Positions 1-5,147 of a DNA stretch of 6,049 nt are shown piece after piece. Position numbers and translations under genes: made by a program. Numbering within the stretch: position 1 is the first letter of the stretch; each line of letters opens with the position of its first letter. The notes under the pieces were generated by a model. It worked only from the letters and a program-made list of their open reading frames with translations. It did no database searches and was not told the origin of the DNA. The stretch spans positions 1-6,049 of the forward strand of contig JAIEIQ010000171.1 of the NCBI GenBank assembly GCA_029065305.1, in the 5' to 3' direction. Source of the DNA: Oscillospiraceae bacterium (lineage in GTDB: Bacteria; Bacillota; Clostridia; Oscillospirales; Oscillospiraceae).

Positions 1-510
1 AAGCTGGCGGACAGCGGGACGGCGGTTATCGGCATCTGCGGGGGCTACCAGATGCTGGGCAAGTCCATCTCCGACCAGGAGGGCGCGGAGGCCGATGCCG
101 GGACGGAGATCGCCGGCATCGGCCTGCTGGACCAGGAGACGGTCTTCCGGGGCGAGAAGCTCCAGACCCAGACCTCCGGCCGGTTCGGCGCGGTGGAGGG
201 CCTGCTTGCCCCCCTGAGCGGCATGGGCTACCGGGGCTACGAGATCCACATGGGCCGCAGCGGGGACCGCCCCCCGCTGGAGGGCCGGGGCCGGATCTAC
301 GGCACCTACATCCACGGCGTTTTCGACGCTCCGGGCGTCGCCGGCGCCGTGCTGGAGGCCCTGTGCCGGGAGAAGGGCGTGGACTTCGCCGGGCTGGGCC
401 GGTTCGACCCGGCGGCGTATAAGGAGCGGCAGTACGACCTCCTGGCGGACGCGGTGCGCGGAGGGCTGGATATGGAGCTCGTCTACCGCGTGATCAATCG
501 GGAGGTATAG
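1..510 (+). CDS. cobQ: Cobyric acid synthase, C-terminal glutamine amidotransferase part (5' truncated)
   Basis: Only the last 169 codons are present; the reading frame is open from base 1. CobQ/CbiP is a cytoplasmic enzyme that uses glutamine and ATP to amidate the b, d, e and g carboxyl side chains of adenosylcobyrinic acid a,c-diamide, giving adenosylcobyric acid. The visible part is the class I-like amidotransferase domain. The nucleophile elbow GICGGYQMLG has its Cys codon at 37-39, and the motifs YEIHMG and YGTYIHGVFD follow, the latter carrying the family's catalytic His (about residue 105 of this fragment). The full protein is usually near 500 residues, so about two thirds, including the ATP-binding synthetase domain, lies upstream of the window. 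The stop at 508-510 is two bases before the next gene, which implies co-transcription and probably translational coupling. CobB (cobyrinate diamide synthase) shares the fold, but the GICGGYQMLG and YEIHMG pattern favours CobQ. No damage is visible. Confidence 0.93.
   Translation, partial: KLADSGTAVIGICGGYQMLGKSISDQEGAEADAGTEIAGIGLLDQETVFRGEKLQTQTSGRFGAVEGLLAPLSGMGYRGYEIHMGRSGDRPPLEGRGRIYGTYIHGVFDAPGVAGAVLEALCREKGVDFAGLGRFDPAAYKERQYDLLADAVRGGLDMELVYRVINREV
501..505 (+). promoter_or_regulatory. Ribosome binding site of the corrinoid adenosyltransferase gene
   Basis: GGAGG lies seven bases before the ATG at 513 and inside the last codons of cobQ. It fixes the start at 513 and fits translational coupling of the two genes. 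Confidence 0.8.
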
Positions 511-512
511 CT

Positions 513-1049
513 ATGGACAGATCAGAGGCAAAGGGCCTGGTCCACATCTACTGCGGCGACGGGAAGGGCAAAACCACCGCCTCCGTGGGTCTGGCGGTCC
601 GGGCGGCGGGGGCCGGGAAGCGGGTGCTGTTCGCCCAGTTTTTCAAGGACGGCAGCTCCTCGGAAATCAAGCTGCTCCGGCTTCTGCCGGGGGTGGAGAC
701 CATGCACTGCAAAACCGCTCCGGGGCGCTACAGCCAGATGGACGAGGCCGGCCGGGCGCGGGCCAAAGCGGACTACGGCTGTCTGCTGGAGGACGCCCTG
801 GCGGCGGCGCGGGAGGGCGCGGACCTGCTGATTCTGGATGAGGCCATCTCCTCCTGCAACTACGGGACCATCTGTGAGGAGACCCTGGCGGCGTTTCTGG
901 AGGCGCGCCCGGCGGGGCTGGAGGTGGTTCTCACGGGCCGGGACCCCTCGGAGCGGCTGATCGCTCTGGCGGACTATGTGACGGAGATGCGGAAGCTTAA
1001 GCACCCCTATGACAGCGGGGTGCTTGCCCGGCGGGGAATCGAGTTTTAG
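513..1049 (+). CDS. cobO: Cob(I)yrinic acid a,c-diamide adenosyltransferase (CobO/BtuR/CobA family)
   Basis: This 178-residue cytoplasmic enzyme transfers the 5'-deoxyadenosyl group of ATP to the cobalt of reduced corrinoids, making the adenosyl form needed for B12 synthesis and salvage. The sequence shows the family's unusual P-loop GDGKGKTT at residues 15-22, a Walker B-like LLILDE at 105-110, VVLTGR at 138-143 and the typical C-terminus KHPYDSGVLARRGIEF. The length matches the CobA/CobO family (about 170-200 residues). The family also shows an N-terminal extension in some members; this copy starts close to the P-loop, so it is a short form. The start at 513 follows GGAGG and lies two bases after the cobQ stop. 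It appears to be the last gene of the B12 operon, because a strong hairpin begins five bases after its stop. PduO and EutT adenosyltransferases have unrelated folds and are excluded by these motifs. Confidence 0.94.
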   Translation: MDRSEAKGLVHIYCGDGKGKTTASVGLAVRAAGAGKRVLFAQFFKDGSSSEIKLLRLLPGVETMHCKTAPGRYSQMDEAGRARAKADYGCLLEDALAAAREGADLLILDEAISSCNYGTICEETLAAFLEARPAGLEVVLTGRDPSERLIALADYVTEMRKLKHPYDSGVLARRGIEF

Positions 1050-1053
1050 CGCG

Positions 1054-1092
1054 GAAAAGAGCGGAGAGGCAGCAGCCCTCTCCGCTCTTTTC
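1054..1092. terminator. Bidirectional intrinsic terminator between convergent genes
   Basis: A perfect 16-bp inverted repeat pairs 1054-1069 with 1077-1092 around a 7-base loop. The 5' arm begins GAAAAGAGC and the 3' arm ends GCTCTTTTC, so each strand reads a GC-rich stem ending in a T run. It starts five bases after the adenosyltransferase stop and ends 24 bases after the fumC stop on the other strand, so one structure can end both transcripts. Confidence 0.85.
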
Positions 1093-1116
1093 TCAGCCCC
1101 GCGGCAGGCGCACGCG

Positions 1117-2481
1117 TCAGACCATCTTCTCCGGGTCCACCTGCCGGTCGTACTCCTCCCCGCTCATGAGCCCCAGGGCCACAACCGCCTCCCGGAGAGT
1201 AGTCCCCTCCCGGTGGGCCTTTTTCGCGGCCTTGGCGGCGCTCTCGTAGCCGGTGACAGGGGTCAGGCAGGTCACCAGCATCAGCGACCGGTCCAGATTC
1301 TCCCTCATCCGTCCCCGGTCGGCCTCCAGCCCCCGCAGGCAGTTCTTCTCAAAGGAGAGCATGGCATCGGAGAGCAGCCGCACGGACTGGAGGAAGTTGT
1401 AGGCGATGACCGGCATGAACACATTGAGCTCAAAATTCCCCTGGCTGGCGGCAAAACCGATGGCCGCGTCATTGCCCATGACCTGGACGGCCACCATGGT
1501 GACGGCCTCGCACTGGGTGGGGTTCACCTTCCCGGGCATGATGGAGCTGCCCGGCTCGTTCTCCGGAATCCGGATCTCCCCGATGCCGCACCGGGGGCCG
1601 CTGGAGAGCCAGCGGACGTCGTTGGCGATCTTCATCAGATCCGCCGCCAGGGCCTTCAGGGCCCCGTGGGCGAAGACCACCTCCCCTTTACTGGTGAGGG
1701 CGTGGAACTTGTTGGGCTCGGAGGTGAACTCCCTATTGGTCAGCAGCCGGATCTCCCCCACCACCTCCTCGTCAAAGCCGGCGGGGGCGTTGAGCCCCGT
1801 CCCCACGGCGGTAGCGCCCAGGGCCAGATTGTGGACCCCATGCAGGGCCTGCTCGGCCATCTCCCAGTCCCGCTCCAGAGAGGCCCGCCAGCCGCTGATC
1901 TCCTGGGAAAACCGCAGGGGCACCGCGTCCTGGAGGTGGGTGCGGCCGATCTTGATGACATCCTCGTTCTCCCGCTCCAGCCGCTTGAGGGTGTCGATGA
2001 CGCGCTTCAAGGCCGGAAAGAGCGTGTCCTCCAGGGCCAGGGCGGCGGCGATGTGCAGGGCGGTGGGAAAGGTGTCGTTGGAGCTCTGGGACATGTTGAC
2101 ATGGTCGTTGGGGTGGATGTTCAGGGACGGGTCCGCCCGGTTGGCGATGTGGGCGATGACCTCGTTCATATTCATGTTGGACTGGGTGCCGCTGCCGGTC
2201 TGCCAGACCTTCAGGGGGAACTCCTCCGGATACCGCCCGTCCAGAATCGCCTGTGCGGCGGCGGCGATGGCGTTCTTTTTATCCTCGGGGAGCTTCCCCA
2301 GGGTGAAGTTGGCCCTGGCGGCGGCGCACTTGAGCACCGCGAAGGCCCGGATGATCTCCTCGGGCATCGTCTCCGTCCCGATGGCGAAATTCTCATAGCT
2401 CCGCTGGGTCTGGGCCCCCCAGCACCGGTCCGCCGGGACCCTGATTTCCCCCATGGTGTCGTGCTCTGTGCGGTAGTCCAT
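1117..2481 (-). CDS. fumC: Class II fumarate hydratase
   Basis: This 454-residue protein is a class II (iron-independent) fumarase, which interconverts fumarate and L-malate as a cytoplasmic homotetramer; family members are about 460 residues. The N-terminal block [19 protein letters not shown] is characteristic. The three regions that build the shared active site are present: [14 protein letters not shown] at residues 95-108, GRTHLQDA at 179-186 with the conserved His182, and the mobile signature loop [11 protein letters not shown] at 311-321 with the catalytic Ser pair 312/313. [17 protein letters not shown] at 123-139 is the fumarase B-site region. GRTH rather than GRTQ argues against aspartase. 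I place the start at 2481 because AAAGGAG lies nine bases upstream and the protein then begins like other FumC proteins; a TTG 13 codons further out lacks such support. It follows the lyase gene by 80 bases on the same strand and is probably co-transcribed with it. Confidence 0.95.
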   Translation of the reverse strand: MDYRTEHDTMGEIRVPADRCWGAQTQRSYENFAIGTETMPEEIIRAFAVLKCAAARANFTLGKLPEDKKNAIAAAAQAILDGRYPEEFPLKVWQTGSGTQSNMNMNEVIAHIANRADPSLNIHPNDHVNMSQSSNDTFPTALHIAAALALEDTLFPALKRVIDTLKRLERENEDVIKIGRTHLQDAVPLRFSQEISGWRASLERDWEMAEQALHGVHNLALGATAVGTGLNAPAGFDEEVVGEIRLLTNREFTSEPNKFHALTSKGEVVFAHGALKALAADLMKIANDVRWLSSGPRCGIGEIRIPENEPGSSIMPGKVNPTQCEAVTMVAVQVMGNDAAIGFAASQGNFELNVFMPVIAYNFLQSVRLLSDAMLSFEKNCLRGLEADRGRMRENLDRSLMLVTCLTPVTGYESAAKAAKKAHREGTTLREAVVALGLMSGEEYDRQVDPEKMV

Positions 2482-2490
2482 AAATCCGCG

Positions 2491-2497
2491 CTCCTTT
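2491..2497 (-). promoter_or_regulatory. Ribosome binding site that sets the fumC start
   Basis: On the minus strand this reads AAAGGAG, nine bases before the ATG at 2481-2479. It supports that ATG over the in-frame TTG at 2520-2518. Confidence 0.8.
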
Positions 2498-2527
2498 TCA
2501 TGTAAATTTGGAATAGCCAAGGGAAAG

Positions 2528-2552
2528 CCGCAGGCGGAAAAACCGCCCGCGG
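2528..2552 (-). other. Intercistronic hairpin between the lyase gene and fumC
   Basis: The arms 2528-2537 and 2543-2552 form a 10-bp stem with one A-C mismatch around a 5-base loop, which is TTTTT on the transcribed strand. It begins about ten bases after the lyase stop. No T run follows the 3' arm on the minus strand, so it is more likely an mRNA processing or stability element, or a weak attenuator, than a full terminator. The pairing is seen directly; the role is inference. Confidence 0.45.
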
Positions 2553-2561
2553 AGCAGCCGT

Positions 2562-3908
2562 CTAGTCCTCTTCCCCCACAACAGCGTCCACAAAATGTTC
2601 GGCCAGGCCGGTGTAGTGGGCGGGGTTCATTATCTCGTCCAGGTCGGACCGGGTCAGCCGCCCACCCACCCTGGAATCCGCCAGCAGCACATCCCGGAAG
2701 GACAGGTTCTCCGAGATAGCCTTCTGGGCCAGCTCGTAGACAATCTCATGGGCCTCCAGCCGGCCAAAATCCCCGCTCAGGCGCATCATCAGCGCCTCGG
2801 CGTAGACCAGCCCACCCAGCAGGTCCAAATTCCGGCGGATGCCCTCCTCGTGGACCTCCAGGTCCTCCATGAGCACCAGGGTCCGGCTCACCGCCGCGTC
2901 CGCCAAACAGCAGGCCCGGGCCAGGAACTCATTCTCCAGGCCGATGGTCCGCACATCCCGCTCGTTTGTCCCCTCCATGCTGGACAAAGCGTCCACCATC
3001 ACACTGCGGGCCAGCCGGGCATAGCTGACAATCTCCCCGGGGATAAAGGGATTGCGCTTGTGGGGCATGGTGGAGGAGCCCACCTTGCCGGGCTTAAAGC
3101 CCTCGGCCAGCTCATCGACCTCGGAGCGCTGGCCGTTGTAGACCTCATTGCCGATACGGCCCAGGGTCCCCGCCAAAATACACAGGTTGGACGCCAGCTC
3201 CACCAGCCGATCCCTGCTGGTAAACCACATGATCCTCGCGTCCCCCAGCCCCAGCTCCCTCATCAGCTCCCGCTTGATGTCCAGCCCCTTTTCCTCCAGG
3301 GACGCCAGCGTACCCGCCGCCCCGAAGAAGGAGCCCACAAAGATCCGATCCCTGCTCCCCTCCAGCCGCTCAATGGACCGATCCAACTCATCCGCCCAGG
3401 TTGCCATCTTGAAACCCAGAGTGATGGGCAGGGCCTGCTGGTCATTGGTGCGGCCCATCATCACCAGGCCCTTGTACCGCCTGGCCAGCTCCGCGATCCG
3501 CCCCCGCAGGCGCACGGCCTTCTCCGTGATCAGCTCATAGGCCTGCTTCAGCTGGAGCATCCGCGCGGTGTCCATAATATCCTGGGTGGTGGTGCCGAAG
3601 TGGATGTACTCCCCGGCATCCCCGTCGCAGATACCCGCGTAGACACGGATGAGACACACCAGGGGGTGGTTGGTGATCCGGTACTGCCGGTTGTATTCCT
3701 CCACGTCCAGCAGCTCCACATGGCACTTGCGGTTGATCTCGTCGCTGGCGGCCTGGGGGATAACCCCCAGGCGTGCCTGGACCCGGGCCAGAGCCGCTTC
3801 CACGTCCATCTGGGTCTGAATGGTATTCTCTCCGCCAAAGATCCTCCGGGCCACGTCCTCGCTCTTAAATCCTCCGCAGGACAGGCTCCTCCCCTCAAAT
3901 CCAGCCAT
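2562..3908 (-). CDS. Fumarase/aspartase-superfamily lyase, adenylosuccinate lyase / PcaB-like; substrate uncertain
   Basis: This 448-residue cytoplasmic protein belongs to the branch that holds adenylosuccinate lyase (PurB) and 3-carboxy-cis,cis-muconate cycloisomerase (PcaB). Typical members break a C-N or C-S bond to a succinyl group and release fumarate. Visible elements in order: [18 protein letters not shown] at residues 34-51; a conserved-position His81 in [19 protein letters not shown] at 102-115 with His103; [16 protein letters not shown] at 152-167; and the signature loop [11 protein letters not shown] at 277-287 with the Ser pair 278/279. The normal GRTH reads GRTN (Asn155), and the H-E-R block near 315 reads N-E-R (Asn315). 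Two conserved His positions are therefore Asn, while the loop Ser remains. The frame is intact and the length normal, so it does not look decayed. GGAAGGAG lies ten bases before the ATG. It is the first gene of a unit with fumC, which would consume released fumarate. Automatic pipelines would probably call it purB; I consider a paralogue with another substrate more likely. The superfamily assignment is secure, the substrate is not. Confidence 0.85.
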   Translation of the reverse strand: MAGFEGRSLSCGGFKSEDVARRIFGGENTIQTQMDVEAALARVQARLGVIPQAASDEINRKCHVELLDVEEYNRQYRITNHPLVCLIRVYAGICDGDAGEYIHFGTTTQDIMDTARMLQLKQAYELITEKAVRLRGRIAELARRYKGLVMMGRTNDQQALPITLGFKMATWADELDRSIERLEGSRDRIFVGSFFGAAGTLASLEEKGLDIKRELMRELGLGDARIMWFTSRDRLVELASNLCILAGTLGRIGNEVYNGQRSEVDELAEGFKPGKVGSSTMPHKRNPFIPGEIVSYARLARSVMVDALSSMEGTNERDVRTIGLENEFLARACCLADAAVSRTLVLMEDLEVHEEGIRRNLDLLGGLVYAEALMMRLSGDFGRLEAHEIVYELAQKAISENLSFRDVLLADSRVGGRLTRSDLDEIMNPAHYTGLAEHFVDAVVGEED

Positions 3909-3918
3909 TATTCATCTA

Positions 3919-3926
3919 CTCCTTCC
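3919..3926 (-). promoter_or_regulatory. Ribosome binding site of the lyase gene
   Basis: On the minus strand this reads GGAAGGAG, ten bases before the ATG at 3908-3906. It supports this start; the next in-frame Met (residue 34) would remove the N-terminal helix region. Confidence 0.75.
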
Positions 3927-3947
3927 ATCGTTTTGCCGTTTTTCTTA

Positions 3948-3976
3948 AGTATACACAAATCCCCAGGGAAAGGCAA
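3948..3976 (-). promoter_or_regulatory. Sigma-A-like promoter of the lyase-fumC unit
   Basis: On the minus strand a -35 box TTGCCT (3976-3971) and a -10 box TATACT (3953-3948) are separated by exactly 17 bases. They match the consensus at 4 of 6 and 5 of 6 positions. Transcription would start near 3941 and leave a leader of about 33 bases carrying the ribosome binding site. Confidence 0.6.
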
Positions 3977-4010
3977 GTCCGTGTTTCGCTTCCCGCCTCA
4001 GCGCTGCCGT

Positions 4011-4039
4011 TTGCTTTTTTCCGCCGTATGGTGTAAAAT
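4011..4039 (+). promoter_or_regulatory. Sigma-A-like promoter of rsmI
   Basis: TTGCTT (4011-4016) and TAAAAT (4034-4039) are 17 bases apart on the plus strand. The -10 box matches 5 of 6, the -35 box only its TTG core. It is divergent from the lyase promoter, with about 35 bases between the two -35 boxes. Transcription would start near 4046 and give a leader of about 77 bases. Confidence 0.5.
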
Positions 4040-4041
4040 AA

Positions 4042-4106
4042 GCAAAACGGAGTTTTGCGCAAAGGTTCTTTTTGATTCTTTTTCTTCCAAGAAAAAGAAT
4101 GCGCAA
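4042..4106. repeat. Composite palindromic element ahead of rsmI
   Basis: Three nested or overlapping inverted repeats occur here. GCAAAAC (4042-4048) pairs with GTTTTGC (4052-4058) around GGA. ATTCTTTTTCTT (4075-4086) pairs perfectly with AAGAAAAAGAAT (4089-4100) with only two bases between the arms. TTGCGC (4055-4060) and GCGCAA (4101-4106) form an outer pair enclosing the second. The composition is far more AT-rich than the neighbouring genes. It could be a leader structure of rsmI or a copy of a dispersed palindromic repeat. The pairing is seen directly; the function is unknown. Confidence 0.6.
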
Positions 4107-4110
4107 CAGA

Positions 4111-4116
4111 GGGAGG
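4111..4116 (+). promoter_or_regulatory. Ribosome binding site that sets the rsmI start
   Basis: GGGAGG lies six bases before the ATG at 4123. It favours this start over the in-frame TTG at 4072 and ATG at 4099, both of which lie in or at the edge of the palindromic element. Confidence 0.8.
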
Positions 4117-4122
4117 ACGCTT

Positions 4123-4965
4123 ATGAGCGGAAAACTGTACCTGGTGGCAACCCCCATCGGGAACCTGGGCGACCTGAGCCCGCGGGCGGCAGAAACCCTG
4201 GCGGCAGCTGACTTTGTGGCGGCGGAGGATACCCGGGTGTCCCTGAAGCTGCTCAACCACTTCGGCATCAAAAAGCCCCTGGTGAGCTACCACGAGCACA
4301 ATCAGGCATCCTCTGGCCCGGCCATCCTGAACCGCCTCCTGTCGGGGGAAACCTGCGCCCTGGTCACAGACGCCGGTACCCCCGCCGTCAGCGACCCGGG
4401 GGAGGGACTCGTGGCCCTATGCGCCGAAAACGGCGTGGAGGTCCTGGCCATCCCCGGATGCTGCGCCGCCGTGTCCGCCCTGGCGGTGAGCGGCCTGCCC
4501 ACGGGCCGCTTTACCTTCGAGGGCTTTCTCCCCGTGGGAAAAAAGGAGCGGCGGGATCGCCTGGCGGAGCTGGCCGGGGAGGAGCGGACCATGATCCTCT
4601 ACGAGGCCCCCCACCGCCTGCGGACCACCCTGGCGGATCTGAAGGAGACCCTTGGCGACCGGCGGATCACCCTGTGCCGGGAGCTGACCAAGCTCCACGA
4701 GGAAACCGTCCGGACCACCCTGTCCGCCGCTCTGGCCCGCTGTCAGGAGAGCGAGCCCCGGGGAGAATACGTCCTGGTGCTGGCCGGCAGGGAACGGCTG
4801 CCGGAGCGCGCCGTATCCCTGGAGGAAGGGGTGGAGCTGGTGCTCTCCCGCCGGGAAAAGGGGGAGCGGATGAAGGACGCCGTGCGGCAGGTGGCCTCGG
4901 ATACGGGGCTGGGCCGCAACGAGCTCTACCAGGCGGCTCTGCGGGCGGTCCAGGAGCAGATTTAA
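4123..4965 (+). CDS. rsmI: 16S rRNA (cytidine(1402)-2'-O)-methyltransferase
   Basis: RsmI uses S-adenosylmethionine to methylate the 2'-OH of C1402 in 16S rRNA, in the decoding centre of the small ribosomal subunit. The 280-residue length is normal. It has the tetrapyrrole-methylase-type fold, with LYLVATPIGNLGDLSPRA at residues 5-22, the AAEDTR motif at 33-38, a SYHEHN block at 55-60, the SAM-binding loop LVTDAGTPAVSDPG at 80-93, and IPGCCAAVSALAVSGLP at 110-126. TFEGFLP (131-137) and LYEAPHRL (159-166) are hallmarks that separate RsmI from the cobalamin precorrin methylases of the same fold. The PG-P-A loop usually has Pro where this protein has Cys113, a minor deviation. The C-terminal 50 residues form the usual helical extension. 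It seems to be transcribed alone from a promoter in the upstream gap, and the next gene has its own promoter. Confidence 0.95.
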   Translation: MSGKLYLVATPIGNLGDLSPRAAETLAAADFVAAEDTRVSLKLLNHFGIKKPLVSYHEHNQASSGPAILNRLLSGETCALVTDAGTPAVSDPGEGLVALCAENGVEVLAIPGCCAAVSALAVSGLPTGRFTFEGFLPVGKKERRDRLAELAGEERTMILYEAPHRLRTTLADLKETLGDRRITLCRELTKLHEETVRTTLSAALARCQESEPRGEYVLVLAGRERLPERAVSLEEGVELVLSRREKGERMKDAVRQVASDTGLGRNELYQAALRAVQEQI

Positions 4966-5012
4966 TCGAGCGCCTTTTCTCCTGACGGAGCACTGTTCAT
5001 ACTGAGTTCACA

Positions 5013-5049
5013 GAAAATTAGCACTCTCGTCACGAGAGTGCTAATTTTC
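5013..5049 (+). terminator. Possible rsmI terminator formed by the extended CIRCE palindrome
   Basis: The CIRCE repeat is extended to two perfect 18-base arms (5013-5030 and 5032-5049) around one central base. As RNA from rsmI it would fold into a long stem ending in UUUUC, with more U and C after it. It begins 48 bases after the rsmI stop, and no better terminator is visible in that gap. The pairing is certain; the terminator role is inference. Confidence 0.4.
5018..5044 (+). promoter_or_regulatory. CIRCE operator (HrcA binding site) of clpB
   Basis: TTAGCACTC (5018-5026), nine bases, then GAGTGCTAA (5036-5044) is an exact match to the CIRCE consensus bound by the heat-shock repressor HrcA. 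It ends eight bases before the -35 box of the clpB promoter and about 104 bases before the clpB ATG. In this position a bound repressor would sit against the upstream edge of RNA polymerase. The nine-base spacer TCGTCACGA is itself palindromic, which the CIRCE consensus does not require. Confidence 0.96.
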
Positions 5050-5052
5050 CTC

Positions 5053-5081
5053 TTTACATTGCCCGCGGACGGGTGTATCAT
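5053..5081 (+). promoter_or_regulatory. Sigma-A-like promoter of clpB
   Basis: TTTACA (5053-5058) and TATCAT (5076-5081) are separated by 17 bases, each matching the consensus at 5 of 6 positions. The start would be near 5088, giving a leader of about 60 bases. With the adjacent CIRCE site it suggests vegetative-sigma transcription relieved from HrcA repression on heat shock. Confidence 0.7.
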
Positions 5082-5099
5082 AACAGATGAAAGGAACGC

Positions 5100-5131
5100 G
5101 GGCTCCATGCCCATTCCGGGCATACTAGCCC
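5100..5131 (+). other. Two-tier hairpin in the clpB leader next to the ribosome binding site
   Basis: ATGCCC (5107-5112) pairs with GGGCAT (5118-5123) around a 5-base loop. GGGCT (5100-5104) pairs with AGCCC (5127-5131) outside it, across small internal loops of two and three bases. The helix ends directly before the AAAAGGAGG ribosome binding site (5132-5140). The ribosome binding site itself is not paired in this fold. It may protect the mRNA 5' end or tune translation. Confidence 0.5.
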
Positions 5132-5140
5132 AAAAGGAGG
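5132..5140 (+). promoter_or_regulatory. Strong ribosome binding site of clpB
   Basis: AAAAGGAGG is a near-perfect Shine-Dalgarno sequence, seven bases before the ATG at 5148. It fixes the start of the clpB reading frame. Confidence 0.85.
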
Positions 5141-5147
5141 CTTTATC

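Noticed and set aside
522..1004. 160-codon open frame on the minus strand opposite the adenosyltransferase gene
   Set aside because: It is antisense to a clear gene, Arg/Gln/Pro-rich, and has no recognisable domain.
1009..2505. 498-codon open frame on the plus strand opposite fumC
   Set aside because: It covers the clear fumC gene on the other strand, is rich in Gly/Pro/His/Leu as expected for the antisense of GC-rich coding DNA, and shows no known motif or ribosome binding site.
2479..2520. Longer fumC starting at TTG 2520
   Set aside because: The extra 13 residues are not typical of FumC, and the extension contains the AAAGGAG that serves the ATG at 2481.
2562..3908. Plain purB (purine pathway adenylosuccinate lyase) call
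   Set aside because: Asn replaces two conserved His, the N-terminus and signature loop look more PcaB-like, and the neighbour is fumC rather than purine genes. It is kept only as an alternative.
4072..4122. Longer rsmI starting at TTG 4072 or ATG 4099
   Set aside because: The added residues derive from the palindromic element and the ribosome binding site. RsmI proteins begin close to the LYLVATPIGNLGD motif, as does the ATG at 4123.
2595..4211. 538-codon open frame on the plus strand opposite the lyase gene and into rsmI
   Set aside because: It is the antisense shadow of the lyase and then the wrong frame of rsmI. Its composition is low-complexity and it spans two divergent promoters.
4979..4990. 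CTCC/GGAG mini-hairpin after rsmI as its terminator
   Set aside because: Only four base pairs, with no T run after it. The extended CIRCE palindrome is a better candidate.
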